A stretch of 64,000 nucleotides of DNA from Seohaeicola sp024304985. GTDB taxonomy: Bacteria; Pseudomonadota; Alphaproteobacteria; Rhodobacterales; Rhodobacteraceae. Below, in pieces: positions 50,583-58,812 of the stretch (its first letter is position 1; each line of letters opens with the position of its first letter). Under the pieces are notes generated by a model. It made no database searches. It worked only from the letters and a program-made list of their open reading frames with translations, and was not told the DNA's origin. The translations under genes and the position numbers were made by a program. The DNA lies in the NCBI RefSeq assembly GCF_028802875.1, contig NZ_JARAMP010000009.1, positions 100,408 through 164,407 of the forward strand, in the 5' to 3' direction.

Positions 50583-51344
50583 TCAGCGCACCTGACCGCC
50601 CGCCATTTCGATGCATTGCGCGTTGATCGAACCTGACAGCGGATGGCAGAGCCACAGGGCGGCGGTCGCCACTTCCTCGACCGCGATGAGGCGGCGGTGG
50701 CGGTTGCTGTCGGCCATGGCCTGACGCGCCTGTTCGGCGGTCATGCCGGTGCGTTTGGCGATGGATTCCGATTGCAGCGCGACGATATCGGTTTCCACAT
50801 AGCCGGGGCAGAGGGCGTTGAAGGTGATGGGGCCGCCCATGTGTTCCTCGGAATAAGAGCGGACAAGGCCGATCACGCCGTGTTTCGACGCGGAATAGGC
50901 GCCCGCCCCCTTGAGGCCACGCAGTCCCGCGAGGGAGGACACCACGATCACGCGGCCCCAGTCGGTGCCCAGCATGCCGCGCATCGCTTCGCGGATGGTC
51001 AGGAAAGCGCCGTCCAGATTGGTACGCATGATGCGGTGCCAGAAATCGAGTTCGGTCTTTTGCAGGCTCTTGCCCTCGGCAATCCCCGCATTGGCGATCA
51101 GGATCTGGATCGGACCACGCGCGGCGACGGCTTGTTTGATGCCGTCCACGATCTGCGCCTCTTCCATCACGTCCATGACCAACGGGTGCAGGCCGGGCGT
51201 GGCTTTCGCCGCCGCCTCCAGCACATCGGCGCGGCGGCCCGTGATGGTGACCTGCGCGCCCTCGGCGGCCAAAGCCTGCGCGATGGCAAGGCCGATGCCC
51301 GTTCCCCCGCCGGTGACCAATGCGTGTTTGCCTGTGTGGATCAT
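50583..51344 (-). CDS. Short-chain dehydrogenase/reductase (SDR)
   Basis: 253 residues. Classical SDR: NAD(P) loop TGGGTGIG at 11-18, NAG at 85-87, catalytic Ser136 or 137 and YSASK at 150-154. The C-terminus GSINAQCIEMAGGQVR is typical of 3-hydroxybutyrate dehydrogenase and 3-oxoacyl reductase-like members. Substrate cannot be inferred; kyn genes are adjacent. Start chosen at 51342-51344 (MIHTGKHALVTGG), with GGGAGA upstream (about 51351-51356 on the minus strand). Confidence 0.88.
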   Translation of the reverse strand: MIHTGKHALVTGGGTGIGLAIAQALAAEGAQVTITGRRADVLEAAAKATPGLHPLVMDVMEEAQIVDGIKQAVAARGPIQILIANAGIAEGKSLQKTELDFWHRIMRTNLDGAFLTIREAMRGMLGTDWGRVIVVSSLAGLRGLKGAGAYSASKHGVIGLVRSYSEEHMGGPITFNALCPGYVETDIVALQSESIAKRTGMTAEQARQAMADSNRHRRLIAVEEVATAALWLCHPLSGSINAQCIEMAGGQVR

Positions 51345-51486
51345 GTTGTTCTCCCTTTCGGGGGGCAGAGTACGTGTCATGTGGCGCGTGGCAAGGGGCA
51401 GGCTGCCCCGCGCCGCAAGGTCACTTTACAATGACATTCGTGTCTGTGAATGTGATCCGAGCAAGATTCAAGGGAGGGGAGACCCG

Positions 51487-52440
51487 ATGAGACAGTTCAT
51501 GATCCAAGCCGCCGTTCTGGCGCTGTTGGCAGCACAAGCGATGGCGAGCGAGGATATCGCGGACAAGTATCCGCAATCCGAGCTCTACAACAAGCCCGTC
51601 GAGGTGATCCCGCATGTGTGGTCGGCCATCGGGGCCACCGCGCCGCCGACCTATGAGAATGCGGGCCATAACAACAACCTGTCCTTTGTCGTGACGGGTG
51701 ACGGGGTGGTCGTGGTCAATGGCGGTGCCTCGGCCCGGCTGGCGGCCGCGCTGCATGACGAGATCAAGGCGATCACCGATCAGCCTGTCAAGTTGGTGAT
51801 CAACGAAAACGGGCAGGGCCATGCCATGCTGGGCAATTCCTACTGGGCCGATCTGGGGGTGGATATTCTGGCCCATGTGGACGCGATTGCCGAGGTCGAG
51901 GCCCATGGCGGGGCGATCTTGGCCGGGATGCAGGGCTATAACAAGGACCGGGCAGAAGGCACGCGCGTCGCCGTGCCGAACCTGTCCTTCGAGGACCGTC
52001 ACACGTTCACCATGGGCGATGTGGCCTTCGAGGTGCTGCATCTTGGCCCGGCGCATGGTCCCGGTGACACGCAGGTCTGGATTCCGCAGTGGGACATCAT
52101 GATCGCGGGCGACATTGCCTTTCACGAGCGCATGCCGCCGATCTTTGCGGATACCTGCACCTCGTGCTGGATCGAGACATGGGAGACGGGGCTGGAGCCG
52201 TTGAACCCGACCTATCTGATCCCCGGCCATGGCCATCCGACCAATCTGGCGCAGGTGCGCCGCTATACGCGGGATTACCTTGTGGACCTGCGTGAAAAGA
52301 TTGGCGCTCATATCGAGGAGGGTGGCGATCTGGCCAGTGCCTATTACGTGGATCAGGAGCGCTGGACGCATCTGGACACGTTCGAGGAACTGGCGACCAA
52401 GAACGCGGGCCGGGTCTTCGAGGAGATGGAGTTCGAATGA
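51487..52440 (+). CDS. Secreted metallo-beta-lactamase-fold protein with altered metal motif
   Basis: 317 residues with a Sec signal peptide (FMIQAAVLALLAAQAMA). The MBL fold is seen in NNNLSFVVTGDGVVVVNGG, GPAHGPGDTQVWIP, IMIAGDIAFHERMP and IPGHGHPTNL. The first metal motif, normally HxHxDH, reads NENGQGH (106-112), so only the last His is kept, and the usual VD(T)G is VNGG. Family members include periplasmic quinoprotein-relay-like MBL proteins. Function unknown; it may bind one metal or none. The methyltransferase gene follows 3 bp later. Confidence 0.82.
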   Translation: MRQFMIQAAVLALLAAQAMASEDIADKYPQSELYNKPVEVIPHVWSAIGATAPPTYENAGHNNNLSFVVTGDGVVVVNGGASARLAAALHDEIKAITDQPVKLVINENGQGHAMLGNSYWADLGVDILAHVDAIAEVEAHGGAILAGMQGYNKDRAEGTRVAVPNLSFEDRHTFTMGDVAFEVLHLGPAHGPGDTQVWIPQWDIMIAGDIAFHERMPPIFADTCTSCWIETWETGLEPLNPTYLIPGHGHPTNLAQVRRYTRDYLVDLREKIGAHIEEGGDLASAYYVDQERWTHLDTFEELATKNAGRVFEEMEFE

Positions 52441-52443
52441 GCC

Positions 52444-52926
52444 ATGACAAGGGGCCCGAGCGCCTTTGGCACCATGCTGAAATGGATTGACCTGCCGCCC
52501 GTCTGGCTGGCCGCGATGATCGCTCTGGCCTGGGCGCAGGCGCGTTTCGCGCCGACGGGGCTGTCCTTTGGCGGGGCCTGGGCCGATTTCGCGGGTGGCC
52601 TTCTGGTGGGCGGCGGGCTGATCCTGATGGTGCTGGCCGTGCATGAGATGCGAAAGGCGCGCACCACGATCATTCCGCATCTGGAAGCGGCGAAACTGGT
52701 GCAGTCGGGCATCTTCAGCCGGACCCGCAACCCTGTCTATCTGGGCGATGTTCTGGTGCTGGCGGGGCTGATTCTGCGCTTTGACGCCGTGCTGGCGCTA
52801 CCATTGGTGCCGGTATTCCTGTGGATACTGGAAAAGCGTTTCGTGATCCCCGAGGAAAACCGCCTCAGACGCAAATTCCGGGCCGATTTTGCCCGCTATT
52901 GCCAGAAAACCCGCCGATGGATTTGA
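52444..52926 (+). CDS. PEMT/isoprenylcysteine methyltransferase (ICMT)-family membrane protein
   Basis: 160 residues, four hydrophobic segments. The catalytic signature near the C-terminus reads VQSGIFSRTRNPVYLGDVLVLAG, the Arg-His/Asn-Pro-x-Tyr motif of the family, followed by IPEENRLRRKFRADFARYCQKTRRWI, the conserved EExxLxxxFGxxYxxYxxxVxRW-like end. It probably methylates a lipid or small molecule at the membrane. The gene directly follows the MBL gene, suggesting shared expression. Confidence 0.8.
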   Translation: MTRGPSAFGTMLKWIDLPPVWLAAMIALAWAQARFAPTGLSFGGAWADFAGGLLVGGGLILMVLAVHEMRKARTTIIPHLEAAKLVQSGIFSRTRNPVYLGDVLVLAGLILRFDAVLALPLVPVFLWILEKRFVIPEENRLRRKFRADFARYCQKTRRWI

Positions 52927-52964
52927 CAGTCCGGCGCAATAAGTGCATCGCAGGACCGATCTTC

Positions 52965-52994
52965 TTGTGAAATATTGTTGCGCCGCACTATAAC
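52965..52994 (+). promoter_or_regulatory. Candidate promoter for pntAB
   Basis: TTGTGA (52965-52970), an 18-base spacer and TATAAC (52989-52994), about 58 bp before the pntA GTG. An inverted repeat (GCGCCGCA 52980-52987 / TGCGGCGC 53007-53014) overlaps its downstream half and could be an operator or a leader hairpin. Confidence 0.4.
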
Positions 52995-53051
52995 CAAGTT
53001 TCCGGTTGCGGCGCGACCGGAGCAAGACCTGCGAAAAGGGGGACGCGAGAC

Positions 53052-54626
53052 GTGAAAATCGGTACGCCAAAGGAAATATTCGAGGGTGAGGCCCGCGTGG
53101 CCATGACCCCTGACTCGGCGCTTCAGTTGCAGAAACTGGGCTATGATTGTGTGATCGAATCCGGTGCCGGCATGGCTGCGGGTTTCTCGGACAAGGCCTA
53201 TGCAGATGCGGGCGTCGAGGTGGTCAAGACCGCTGCCGCCCTGTGGAAGGCCGCCGATGTGGTGGCCAAGGTGCGCCCGCCCTCCGAGGCGGAAGTGAAG
53301 AAGTTGAACGAGGGACAGACCCTGATTTCCTTCTTCTATCCGGTCGCCAATGAAACGCTGATGAAGCAGGCCGCCGCCAAGGGGGCGAATGTGATCGCGA
53401 TGGACATGGTCCCGCGCATCAGCCGCGCGCAGAAGATGGACGCGCTGTCGTCCATGGCGAATATCGCAGGCTACCGTGCGGTGATCGAGGCGGGCAACAA
53501 TTTCGGCCGCTTCTTCACCGGCCAGATCACGGCGGCGGGCAAGGTGCCCCCGGCCAAGGTTCTGGTTGTGGGTGCAGGGGTGGCCGGTCTTGCCGCCATC
53601 GGCACGGCGACCAGCCTTGGTGCGATCACCTATGCCTTCGACGTGCGCCCCGAAGTGGCCGAGCAGGTCGAATCCATGGGCGCGCAATTCGTCTATCTGG
53701 ATTTCGCCGAAGCGGTGCAGGACGGTGCGGCGACGGGCGGCTATGCGGCCCCGTCTTCCCCCGAATTCCGCGAGGCGCAGCTGGCCAAGTTCCGCGAACT
53801 GGCCCCGGACATGGATATCGTGATCACCACCGCGCTGATCCCCAACCGCGAGGCGCCCGAACTGTGGACGCCCGACATGGTCGCGGCGATGAAGCCCGGT
53901 TCCGTGATCGTGGATCTGGCCGCCGAGCGTGGCGGCAACTGCAAGCTGACCAAGATGGACGAGAAGATCGTCACCGAAAACGGTGTCACGATCATCGGCT
54001 ATACCGACTTCCCCAGCCGGATGGCCGCGCAATCCTCGACGCTGTATGCCACGAACATCCGCCACATGATGACCGACCTGACCCCCGGCAAGGACGGGCA
54101 GATCGTGCACAACATGGAGGATGACGTGATCCGTGGCGCGACCGTGACGTTCAACAAGGACGTGACCTTCCCGCCGCCGCCGCCGAAGGTGGCCGCGATT
54201 GCCGCGCAGAAACCCAAGGAGAAGGCCAAGGAGCTGACGCCCGAGGAGAAGCGCGCCAACGAGGTTGCCGCCTTCAAGGCGCAGACCCGCAATCAGGTGA
54301 CGCTGCTGGCCGTCGGCGCTGTGCTGTTGCTGGCGGTGGGTCTGGTGGCCCCGGCCAGCTTCATGCAGCATTTCATCGTCTTCGTGCTGTCGGTCTTTAT
54401 CGGCTTCCAGGTGATCTGGAACGTTGCGCACAGCCTGCATACGCCGCTCATGGCGGTGACCAATGCCATCTCGTCCATCATCATTCTGGGCGCGCTGATC
54501 CAGATCGGGTCGTCCTCGATGCTGATCACGCTGTTGGCGGCGCTGGGCATCTTCATGGCCGCGATCAACATCGTGGGTGGCTTCCTCGTGACACGGCGCA
54601 TGCTCGCCATGTTCCAGAAATCCTAA
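53052..54626 (+). CDS. pntA: NAD(P) transhydrogenase subunit alpha PntA
   Basis: 524 residues from a GTG start. PntA holds the NAD(H) site of the proton-translocating transhydrogenase that drives NADP+ reduction. The N-terminal dI domain begins KIGTPKEIFEGEARVAMTP and contains VLVVGAGVAGLAAIGTATSLG. A Lys/Glu-rich hinge (about 380-410) leads to four membrane helices (about 415-510). It is the fused form, not split into PntAA/PntAB as in some alphaproteobacteria. pntB follows 12 bp later. Confidence 0.96.
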   Translation: MKIGTPKEIFEGEARVAMTPDSALQLQKLGYDCVIESGAGMAAGFSDKAYADAGVEVVKTAAALWKAADVVAKVRPPSEAEVKKLNEGQTLISFFYPVANETLMKQAAAKGANVIAMDMVPRISRAQKMDALSSMANIAGYRAVIEAGNNFGRFFTGQITAAGKVPPAKVLVVGAGVAGLAAIGTATSLGAITYAFDVRPEVAEQVESMGAQFVYLDFAEAVQDGAATGGYAAPSSPEFREAQLAKFRELAPDMDIVITTALIPNREAPELWTPDMVAAMKPGSVIVDLAAERGGNCKLTKMDEKIVTENGVTIIGYTDFPSRMAAQSSTLYATNIRHMMTDLTPGKDGQIVHNMEDDVIRGATVTFNKDVTFPPPPPKVAAIAAQKPKEKAKELTPEEKRANEVAAFKAQTRNQVTLLAVGAVLLLAVGLVAPASFMQHFIVFVLSVFIGFQVIWNVAHSLHTPLMAVTNAISSIIILGALIQIGSSSMLITLLAALGIFMAAINIVGGFLVTRRMLAMFQKS

Positions 54627-54638
54627 GGAGCAGGCATC

Positions 54639-56135
54639 ATGGAATTCGGATTTACCATCGCGGCCTATGCTGTCGCAGCTGTTCTGTTCATCCTGTCTCT
54701 GGGTGGACTGAGCGGACAGGAAAGCGCGAAACGCGCGGTCTGGTACGGGATCGTCGGTATGGCGATTGCGGTCGTGGCCACGCTGATGGGACCGGGGCAG
54801 GGCCTTTGGGGTGCCTCTCTTGTGCTGATCGCGCTGGGCGCGGCTGTCGGCTATCAACTGGCTACCCGCGTGCAGATGACGCAGATGCCCGAACTTGTGG
54901 CCATCATGCACAGCCTTGTCGGTCTGGCGGCGGTGTTCGTGGGTTTCAACGCGGACATCATGATCAACGACATCGCGGCCATCTACGCAGCGAACAACCA
55001 GATCATGGGGGCTGTGGCCGATAATGGTTACACCGCCATCGGTCTGCCGAAAGAGGTCTATGACGGGCTGTCGTCTTTCGGCCAGTTGATCGCCAAGAAG
55101 ACCTCTGTCGAGATTGCGATCCTGCGGGTCGAGCTGGTTCTGGGGATCTGGATCGGTGCGGTGACCTTCACCGGGTCGGTGATCGCCTATGGCAAGCTGG
55201 CGGGCAAGGTCAACTCCTCGGCCAACAAGCTGCCCGGTGGCCATGTGCTGAATGCCACGGCGGCGGGGCTGTCGCTGCTTCTGGCGGTCATGTACATGAA
55301 CGGTGCAGGTAGCTGGACGCTGGTTCTGCTGACCCTGCTGGCGCTGTTCATCGGCTATCATCTGATCATGGGGATCGGCGGCGCGGACATGCCGGTGGTT
55401 GTGTCCATGCTCAACAGCTATTCCGGCTGGGCGGCAGCGGCCATCGGTTTCAGCCTTGGCAACGATCTGCTGATCGTGGTCGGCGCGCTGGTCGGCTCCT
55501 CGGGTGCGATCCTGTCCTATATCATGTGCAAGGCGATGAACCGGTCGTTCATCTCGGTCATTCTGGGTGGCTTCGGCGGTCCGGCGGGCGAGCAGATGGC
55601 GGTCGAGGGCGAGCAGATCGCGATCGACGTGGACGGCGTGGCCAATGCGCTGGAAGAGGCTGACAGCATCATCATCATCCCCGGCTACGGGATGGCGGTG
55701 GCGCAGGCCCAGCAGAGCGTGTCGGAACTGACCAAGCGCCTGCGCGCCAAGGGCAAGACCGTGCGTTTCGCGATCCACCCCGTGGCGGGCCGTCTGCCGG
55801 GGCACATGAACGTGCTGCTGGCCGAGGCCAAGGTGCCCTACGACATCGTGCTGGAGATGGACGAGATCAACGACGACTTCCCGGATACCGATGTGGCCAT
55901 CGTGATCGGCTCGAACGACATCGTGAACCCGGCCGCGCAGGATGATCCCAACAGCCCCATCGCCGGGATGCCGGTTCTGGAGTGCTGGAAGGCCAAGCAG
56001 GTGTTCGTGTCCAAGCGCGGACAGGGCACCGGCTATTCGGGGATCGAGAACCCGTTGTTCTTCAAAGACAATACGCGGATGTTCTATGGCGATGCCAAGA
56101 AGTCGCTGGATGAGCTGTTGACCAAAATCAGCTGA
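54639..56135 (+). CDS. pntB: NAD(P) transhydrogenase subunit beta PntB
   Basis: 498 residues. Membrane domain (about nine helices, residues 1-270) plus the NADP(H)-binding dIII domain. dIII motifs visible: IIIIPGYGMAVAQAQ, FAIHPVAGRLPGHMNVLLAEA, IVIGSNDIVNPAAQDDPNSPIAGMPVLE, and the tail FVSKRGQGTGYSGIENPLFF. GGAG precedes the ATG. A strong terminator follows. Confidence 0.96.
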   Translation: MEFGFTIAAYAVAAVLFILSLGGLSGQESAKRAVWYGIVGMAIAVVATLMGPGQGLWGASLVLIALGAAVGYQLATRVQMTQMPELVAIMHSLVGLAAVFVGFNADIMINDIAAIYAANNQIMGAVADNGYTAIGLPKEVYDGLSSFGQLIAKKTSVEIAILRVELVLGIWIGAVTFTGSVIAYGKLAGKVNSSANKLPGGHVLNATAAGLSLLLAVMYMNGAGSWTLVLLTLLALFIGYHLIMGIGGADMPVVVSMLNSYSGWAAAAIGFSLGNDLLIVVGALVGSSGAILSYIMCKAMNRSFISVILGGFGGPAGEQMAVEGEQIAIDVDGVANALEEADSIIIIPGYGMAVAQAQQSVSELTKRLRAKGKTVRFAIHPVAGRLPGHMNVLLAEAKVPYDIVLEMDEINDDFPDTDVAIVIGSNDIVNPAAQDDPNSPIAGMPVLECWKAKQVFVSKRGQGTGYSGIENPLFFKDNTRMFYGDAKKSLDELLTKIS

Positions 56136-56157
56136 ACCGGATGCCATTTGCCGACAG

Positions 56158-56185
56158 AAAAGGCGCCCCTTGGGGCGCCTTTTTT
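56158..56185 (+). terminator. Rho-independent terminator after pntB
   Basis: A 12-bp stem AAAAGGCGCCCC / GGGGCGCCTTTT with a 2-base loop and a following T-run, 22 bp past the pntB stop. Confidence 0.92.
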
Positions 56186-56202
56186 CGTGGCATCGCAATT
56201 GC

Positions 56203-56230
56203 TTGCACGAAAAATAGGCTCCCGTATACC
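56203..56230 (+). promoter_or_regulatory. Candidate promoter for the DUF3422 gene
   Basis: TTGCAC (56203-56208), a 16-base spacer and TATACC (56225-56230), 91 bp before the DUF3422 ATG. The leader between them and the gene is unusually A/T-rich for this genome. Confidence 0.4.
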
Positions 56231-56320
56231 ATCGTGTTCCGTAAAGGTTTGATATAAAACAACTTTATCTTTTACTTAACCGGGCTAGCGTATAAGGTCA
56301 GCGCAACTCAGGAGTTTTCC

Positions 56321-57601
56321 ATGTCGCCTATCCAGGACCATCCGCTGCGTTATGAATTGGCCAACGAGCTGCATGCCAGGCCATTTCCCTCGATCGATGC
56401 GCCCGGGTCGGCGGTCTATCTAGCGATCAAGAAGCAGCAGGATGCGGCCAGCCGGGATCGGGGCACGGATCTGGCGCATCTGACGGAATTGCTGGATCGT
56501 TTCGGCGCGGCCCATCCGCAGCCGGGGGCCACGCATTATTTCGGCCGGATCGGGCGGCATATGCTGAAATGGGAAAGCCATACGGAATTCGTGACCTACA
56601 CGGCCTTCACCGAAAGCCTGAGCAGCCGCGCCTTTGATCCCACAGATTTCGAGGTGTTTCCGGCAGAATGGTTGTCGCGCGCACCGGGGGTGCGTGTCAC
56701 CTCGGCGCTGATCCGGATGGAAGAGACGGGCGACAAGGAGGCGGTCATCGACAAGCTGAATGACTGGTTCGTGCCCGAAAGCCTGGCCGTCAGCCGCGTG
56801 CTGGACGACAGCGCCATTGTGGCGGGAGATTTCCGCATAGATCCTGCCGGGCACATGCGCTTTGCCATCTTCGTCTCGCCCAAGACAGGCGCGCGGCGGG
56901 TGGGGCGCGTTGTGCAGCGGTTGTGCGAGATCGAGACCTACAAGACCATGTCGATGCTGGCCTTCTCGCAGGTCAAGGCGATGTCGGGCACGCTCTCCTC
57001 CATCGACGCGCAGTTGACGCAGTTGATGGATGACATGACCCGCAACGAAAAGCCTGCCGATCAGACATTGGCGGGGCTGCTGGAAGTGTCTGCGATGCTG
57101 GAAAACAAGGTGGCGCGGGCGGCCTTCCGCTTTGGTGCGGCGGCGGCCTATGAGGCGATCGTAAACCAGCGGATCGAGGTGCTGCGGGAAGAGCGGTTCG
57201 ACGGGCGGCAGACCTTTGCGGAATTCATGATGCGCCGCTACGATCCCGCGATGCGGACGGTCAAGGCGTCTCAGGCGCGGCTGGCGGCGATGGCCGACCG
57301 GGCGATGCGGGCCGGGGAATTGCTGCGGACGCGGGTGGATGTGGAGCGGTCTGCCCAGAACCAGAAGCTGCTGGAAAGCATGAACATCCGCGCCGACATG
57401 CAGTTGCGCCTGCAAAAAACGGTTGAGGGGCTGTCTGTGGTGGCCATCAGCTACTATGCGGTGTCGCTGATGGCCTATGCGGTCTATCCGGTGGCAGAAG
57501 CGGTCAATGTCAGCAAGGGGACATTGACCGCGCTGCTTATTCCGCCGGTAATGCTGCTTGTCTGGTGGCTTGTGCGCCGGGTGCAGAGGAACCTGCATTA
57601 A
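56321..57601 (+). CDS. DUF3422 family membrane protein
   Basis: 426 residues. The N-terminus DHPLRYELANELHARPFP is the family signature. A long helical central part follows, then two C-terminal membrane segments (VVAISYYAVSLMAYAVYPVAEA and LTALLIPPVMLLVWWLV). The architecture recalls CorA-like membrane proteins, but function is unknown. AGGAG lies 7 bases before the ATG. The last 65 bp overlap the 3' end of the convergent YeeE/YedE gene. Confidence 0.88.
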   Translation: MSPIQDHPLRYELANELHARPFPSIDAPGSAVYLAIKKQQDAASRDRGTDLAHLTELLDRFGAAHPQPGATHYFGRIGRHMLKWESHTEFVTYTAFTESLSSRAFDPTDFEVFPAEWLSRAPGVRVTSALIRMEETGDKEAVIDKLNDWFVPESLAVSRVLDDSAIVAGDFRIDPAGHMRFAIFVSPKTGARRVGRVVQRLCEIETYKTMSMLAFSQVKAMSGTLSSIDAQLTQLMDDMTRNEKPADQTLAGLLEVSAMLENKVARAAFRFGAAAAYEAIVNQRIEVLREERFDGRQTFAEFMMRRYDPAMRTVKASQARLAAMADRAMRAGELLRTRVDVERSAQNQKLLESMNIRADMQLRLQKTVEGLSVVAISYYAVSLMAYAVYPVAEAVNVSKGTLTALLIPPVMLLVWWLVRRVQRNLH

Positions 57602-58598
57602 GCAAGCGGTTGGCCACAAGGCCACCCGTCGCAATGGCGGCGATGGCAAGGATCGCGGCGATGGACAGGGTCGGGATCCCCGACAGGCCCGCGCCCACGG
57701 TGCAACCGCCGGCCAGAACGCCGCCCACGCCCATCAGCGCGGCACCGGACATATACCGCCCGGTTTCGCGCGGGGTGCCGAAGCTGACCCATGCGAATTC
57801 GCCGCGGATCAGGCTGCTGAGCAGGGCCCCTACCACAACCGCACCAATCAGCGCCGCGCCAAAGGTGGCCGAGATCGAGGTGGAGGCGACGGTGAAGAAC
57901 AGCGCCTCAGCCGCGGCAGAGGTGAAGGACAGGCTTTCCATCGCAATCGGATCGAATTCATCCAGCAGGATATATCCCGTGCCGACCCAGCCCAGCGGCA
58001 CCAGCGCGCCGATCAGCGCAGCCAGCGCCAGTGTCCCCGCGCGGTTGCCCGAGCGCAGCGCATAGACCAGCGCCGCCAGCACGATCACGGCGGTCCAGAC
58101 CAGCGGCGCACCCGGCAGGGCGGCGCTGTCAAGCGACCATGTCACCGATCCCAGCGCGGTGCGAACCGGGGCCAGCACACCCTTGAGCGTCGCATGGGCG
58201 ACGACGGCGAAGACCACGAGCACGAGGGCGGCGCGCAGGTTGCCCGATCCGGTCAGAACGGTCAGGCGCGACACGCAGCCACGCGTTAGCACCATGCCCG
58301 CGCCAAAGAGCAGGCCGCCCGCGACAATGGCCAGCACGGGCAGGTCAGCGGCCATGAAGCGATGGTCGGCAAAGCCGATCCACCCCAAGGCGACGGCCCC
58401 TTGCGTGCCCAGCACGGCCACGGCCAGCGCGGTCAGCCAGACGCCTGTAGCCTGACGACGATCCTCGCCCACGATGGACCGGCGGAAACAGAAGCGGGTG
58501 ATCTGCGCCAGCACGCCGAACACAAGTCCGAGGGCGAGGGCGAAATAGACAGCCGCCTGCGGGGCGGTCAGCGTCTCGAAGCCGAGGGATTCGAACAT
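57537..58598 (-). CDS. YeeE/YedE family sulfur-compound transporter
   Basis: 353 residues, about nine to ten membrane segments. Two homologous halves are seen. The first has GMVLTRGCVSRLTVLTGSGNLRA and the second GVGGVLAGGCTVGAGLSGIPTLS, each with the conserved Cys of the thiosulfate channel family (TsuA/YeeE). It probably imports thiosulfate or another reduced sulfur compound. No tusA-like or rhodanese gene is adjacent. The C-terminal 22 codons overlap DUF3422 on the other strand. Confidence 0.9.
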   Translation of the reverse strand: MFESLGFETLTAPQAAVYFALALGLVFGVLAQITRFCFRRSIVGEDRRQATGVWLTALAVAVLGTQGAVALGWIGFADHRFMAADLPVLAIVAGGLLFGAGMVLTRGCVSRLTVLTGSGNLRAALVLVVFAVVAHATLKGVLAPVRTALGSVTWSLDSAALPGAPLVWTAVIVLAALVYALRSGNRAGTLALAALIGALVPLGWVGTGYILLDEFDPIAMESLSFTSAAAEALFFTVASTSISATFGAALIGAVVVGALLSSLIRGEFAWVSFGTPRETGRYMSGAALMGVGGVLAGGCTVGAGLSGIPTLSIAAILAIAAIATGGLVANRLLNAGSSAPGAQATRQAALPAE

Positions 58599-58670
58599 GG
58601 GTTTTCTCCGCTATCTGGAATTCTGTCCCATGTGCGCGGGTTTCTCATTATAATCAAGAGTGCGTGGCGG

Positions 58671-58704
58671 AGGAAAAACGTTCTGAAGTAGAACGTTTTT
58701 CCTT
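58671..58704. promoter_or_regulatory. Perfect inverted repeat upstream of the YeeE/YedE gene
   Basis: AGGAAAAACGTTCT / AGAACGTTTTTCCT, a 14-bp perfect inverted repeat with a 5-base loop, 73 bp before the yeeE start on the minus strand. It could be a bidirectional terminator for the peptide transporter operon or an operator for the sulfur transporter. Confidence 0.55.
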
Positions 58705-58756
58705 TATTCGGCCGATGCCGGGGAAGCATGTTCGCACTGTGCCCGCAGGCCGAACG

Positions 58757-58781
58757 CAAAACCCGCGCTAGTGGCGCGGGT
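58757..58781 (-). terminator. Terminator of the dppBC-like operon
   Basis: An 8-bp stem ACCCGCGC / GCGCGGGT with a 5-base loop, followed in minus orientation by TTTTGCG. It lies about 32 bp past the stop of the dppC-like gene. Confidence 0.7.
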
Positions 58782-58812
58782 CGCATGGTCGTTCTTTTTT
58801 GCCTCTGGCCGC

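Noticed and set aside
52896..56198. A 1100-codon open frame antisense to pntA-pntB
   Set aside because: It mirrors the pntA and pntB codons in a complementary frame, is rich in His/Arg/Asp as expected for antisense GC-rich DNA, and has no recognisable motif. Both sense genes are unambiguous.
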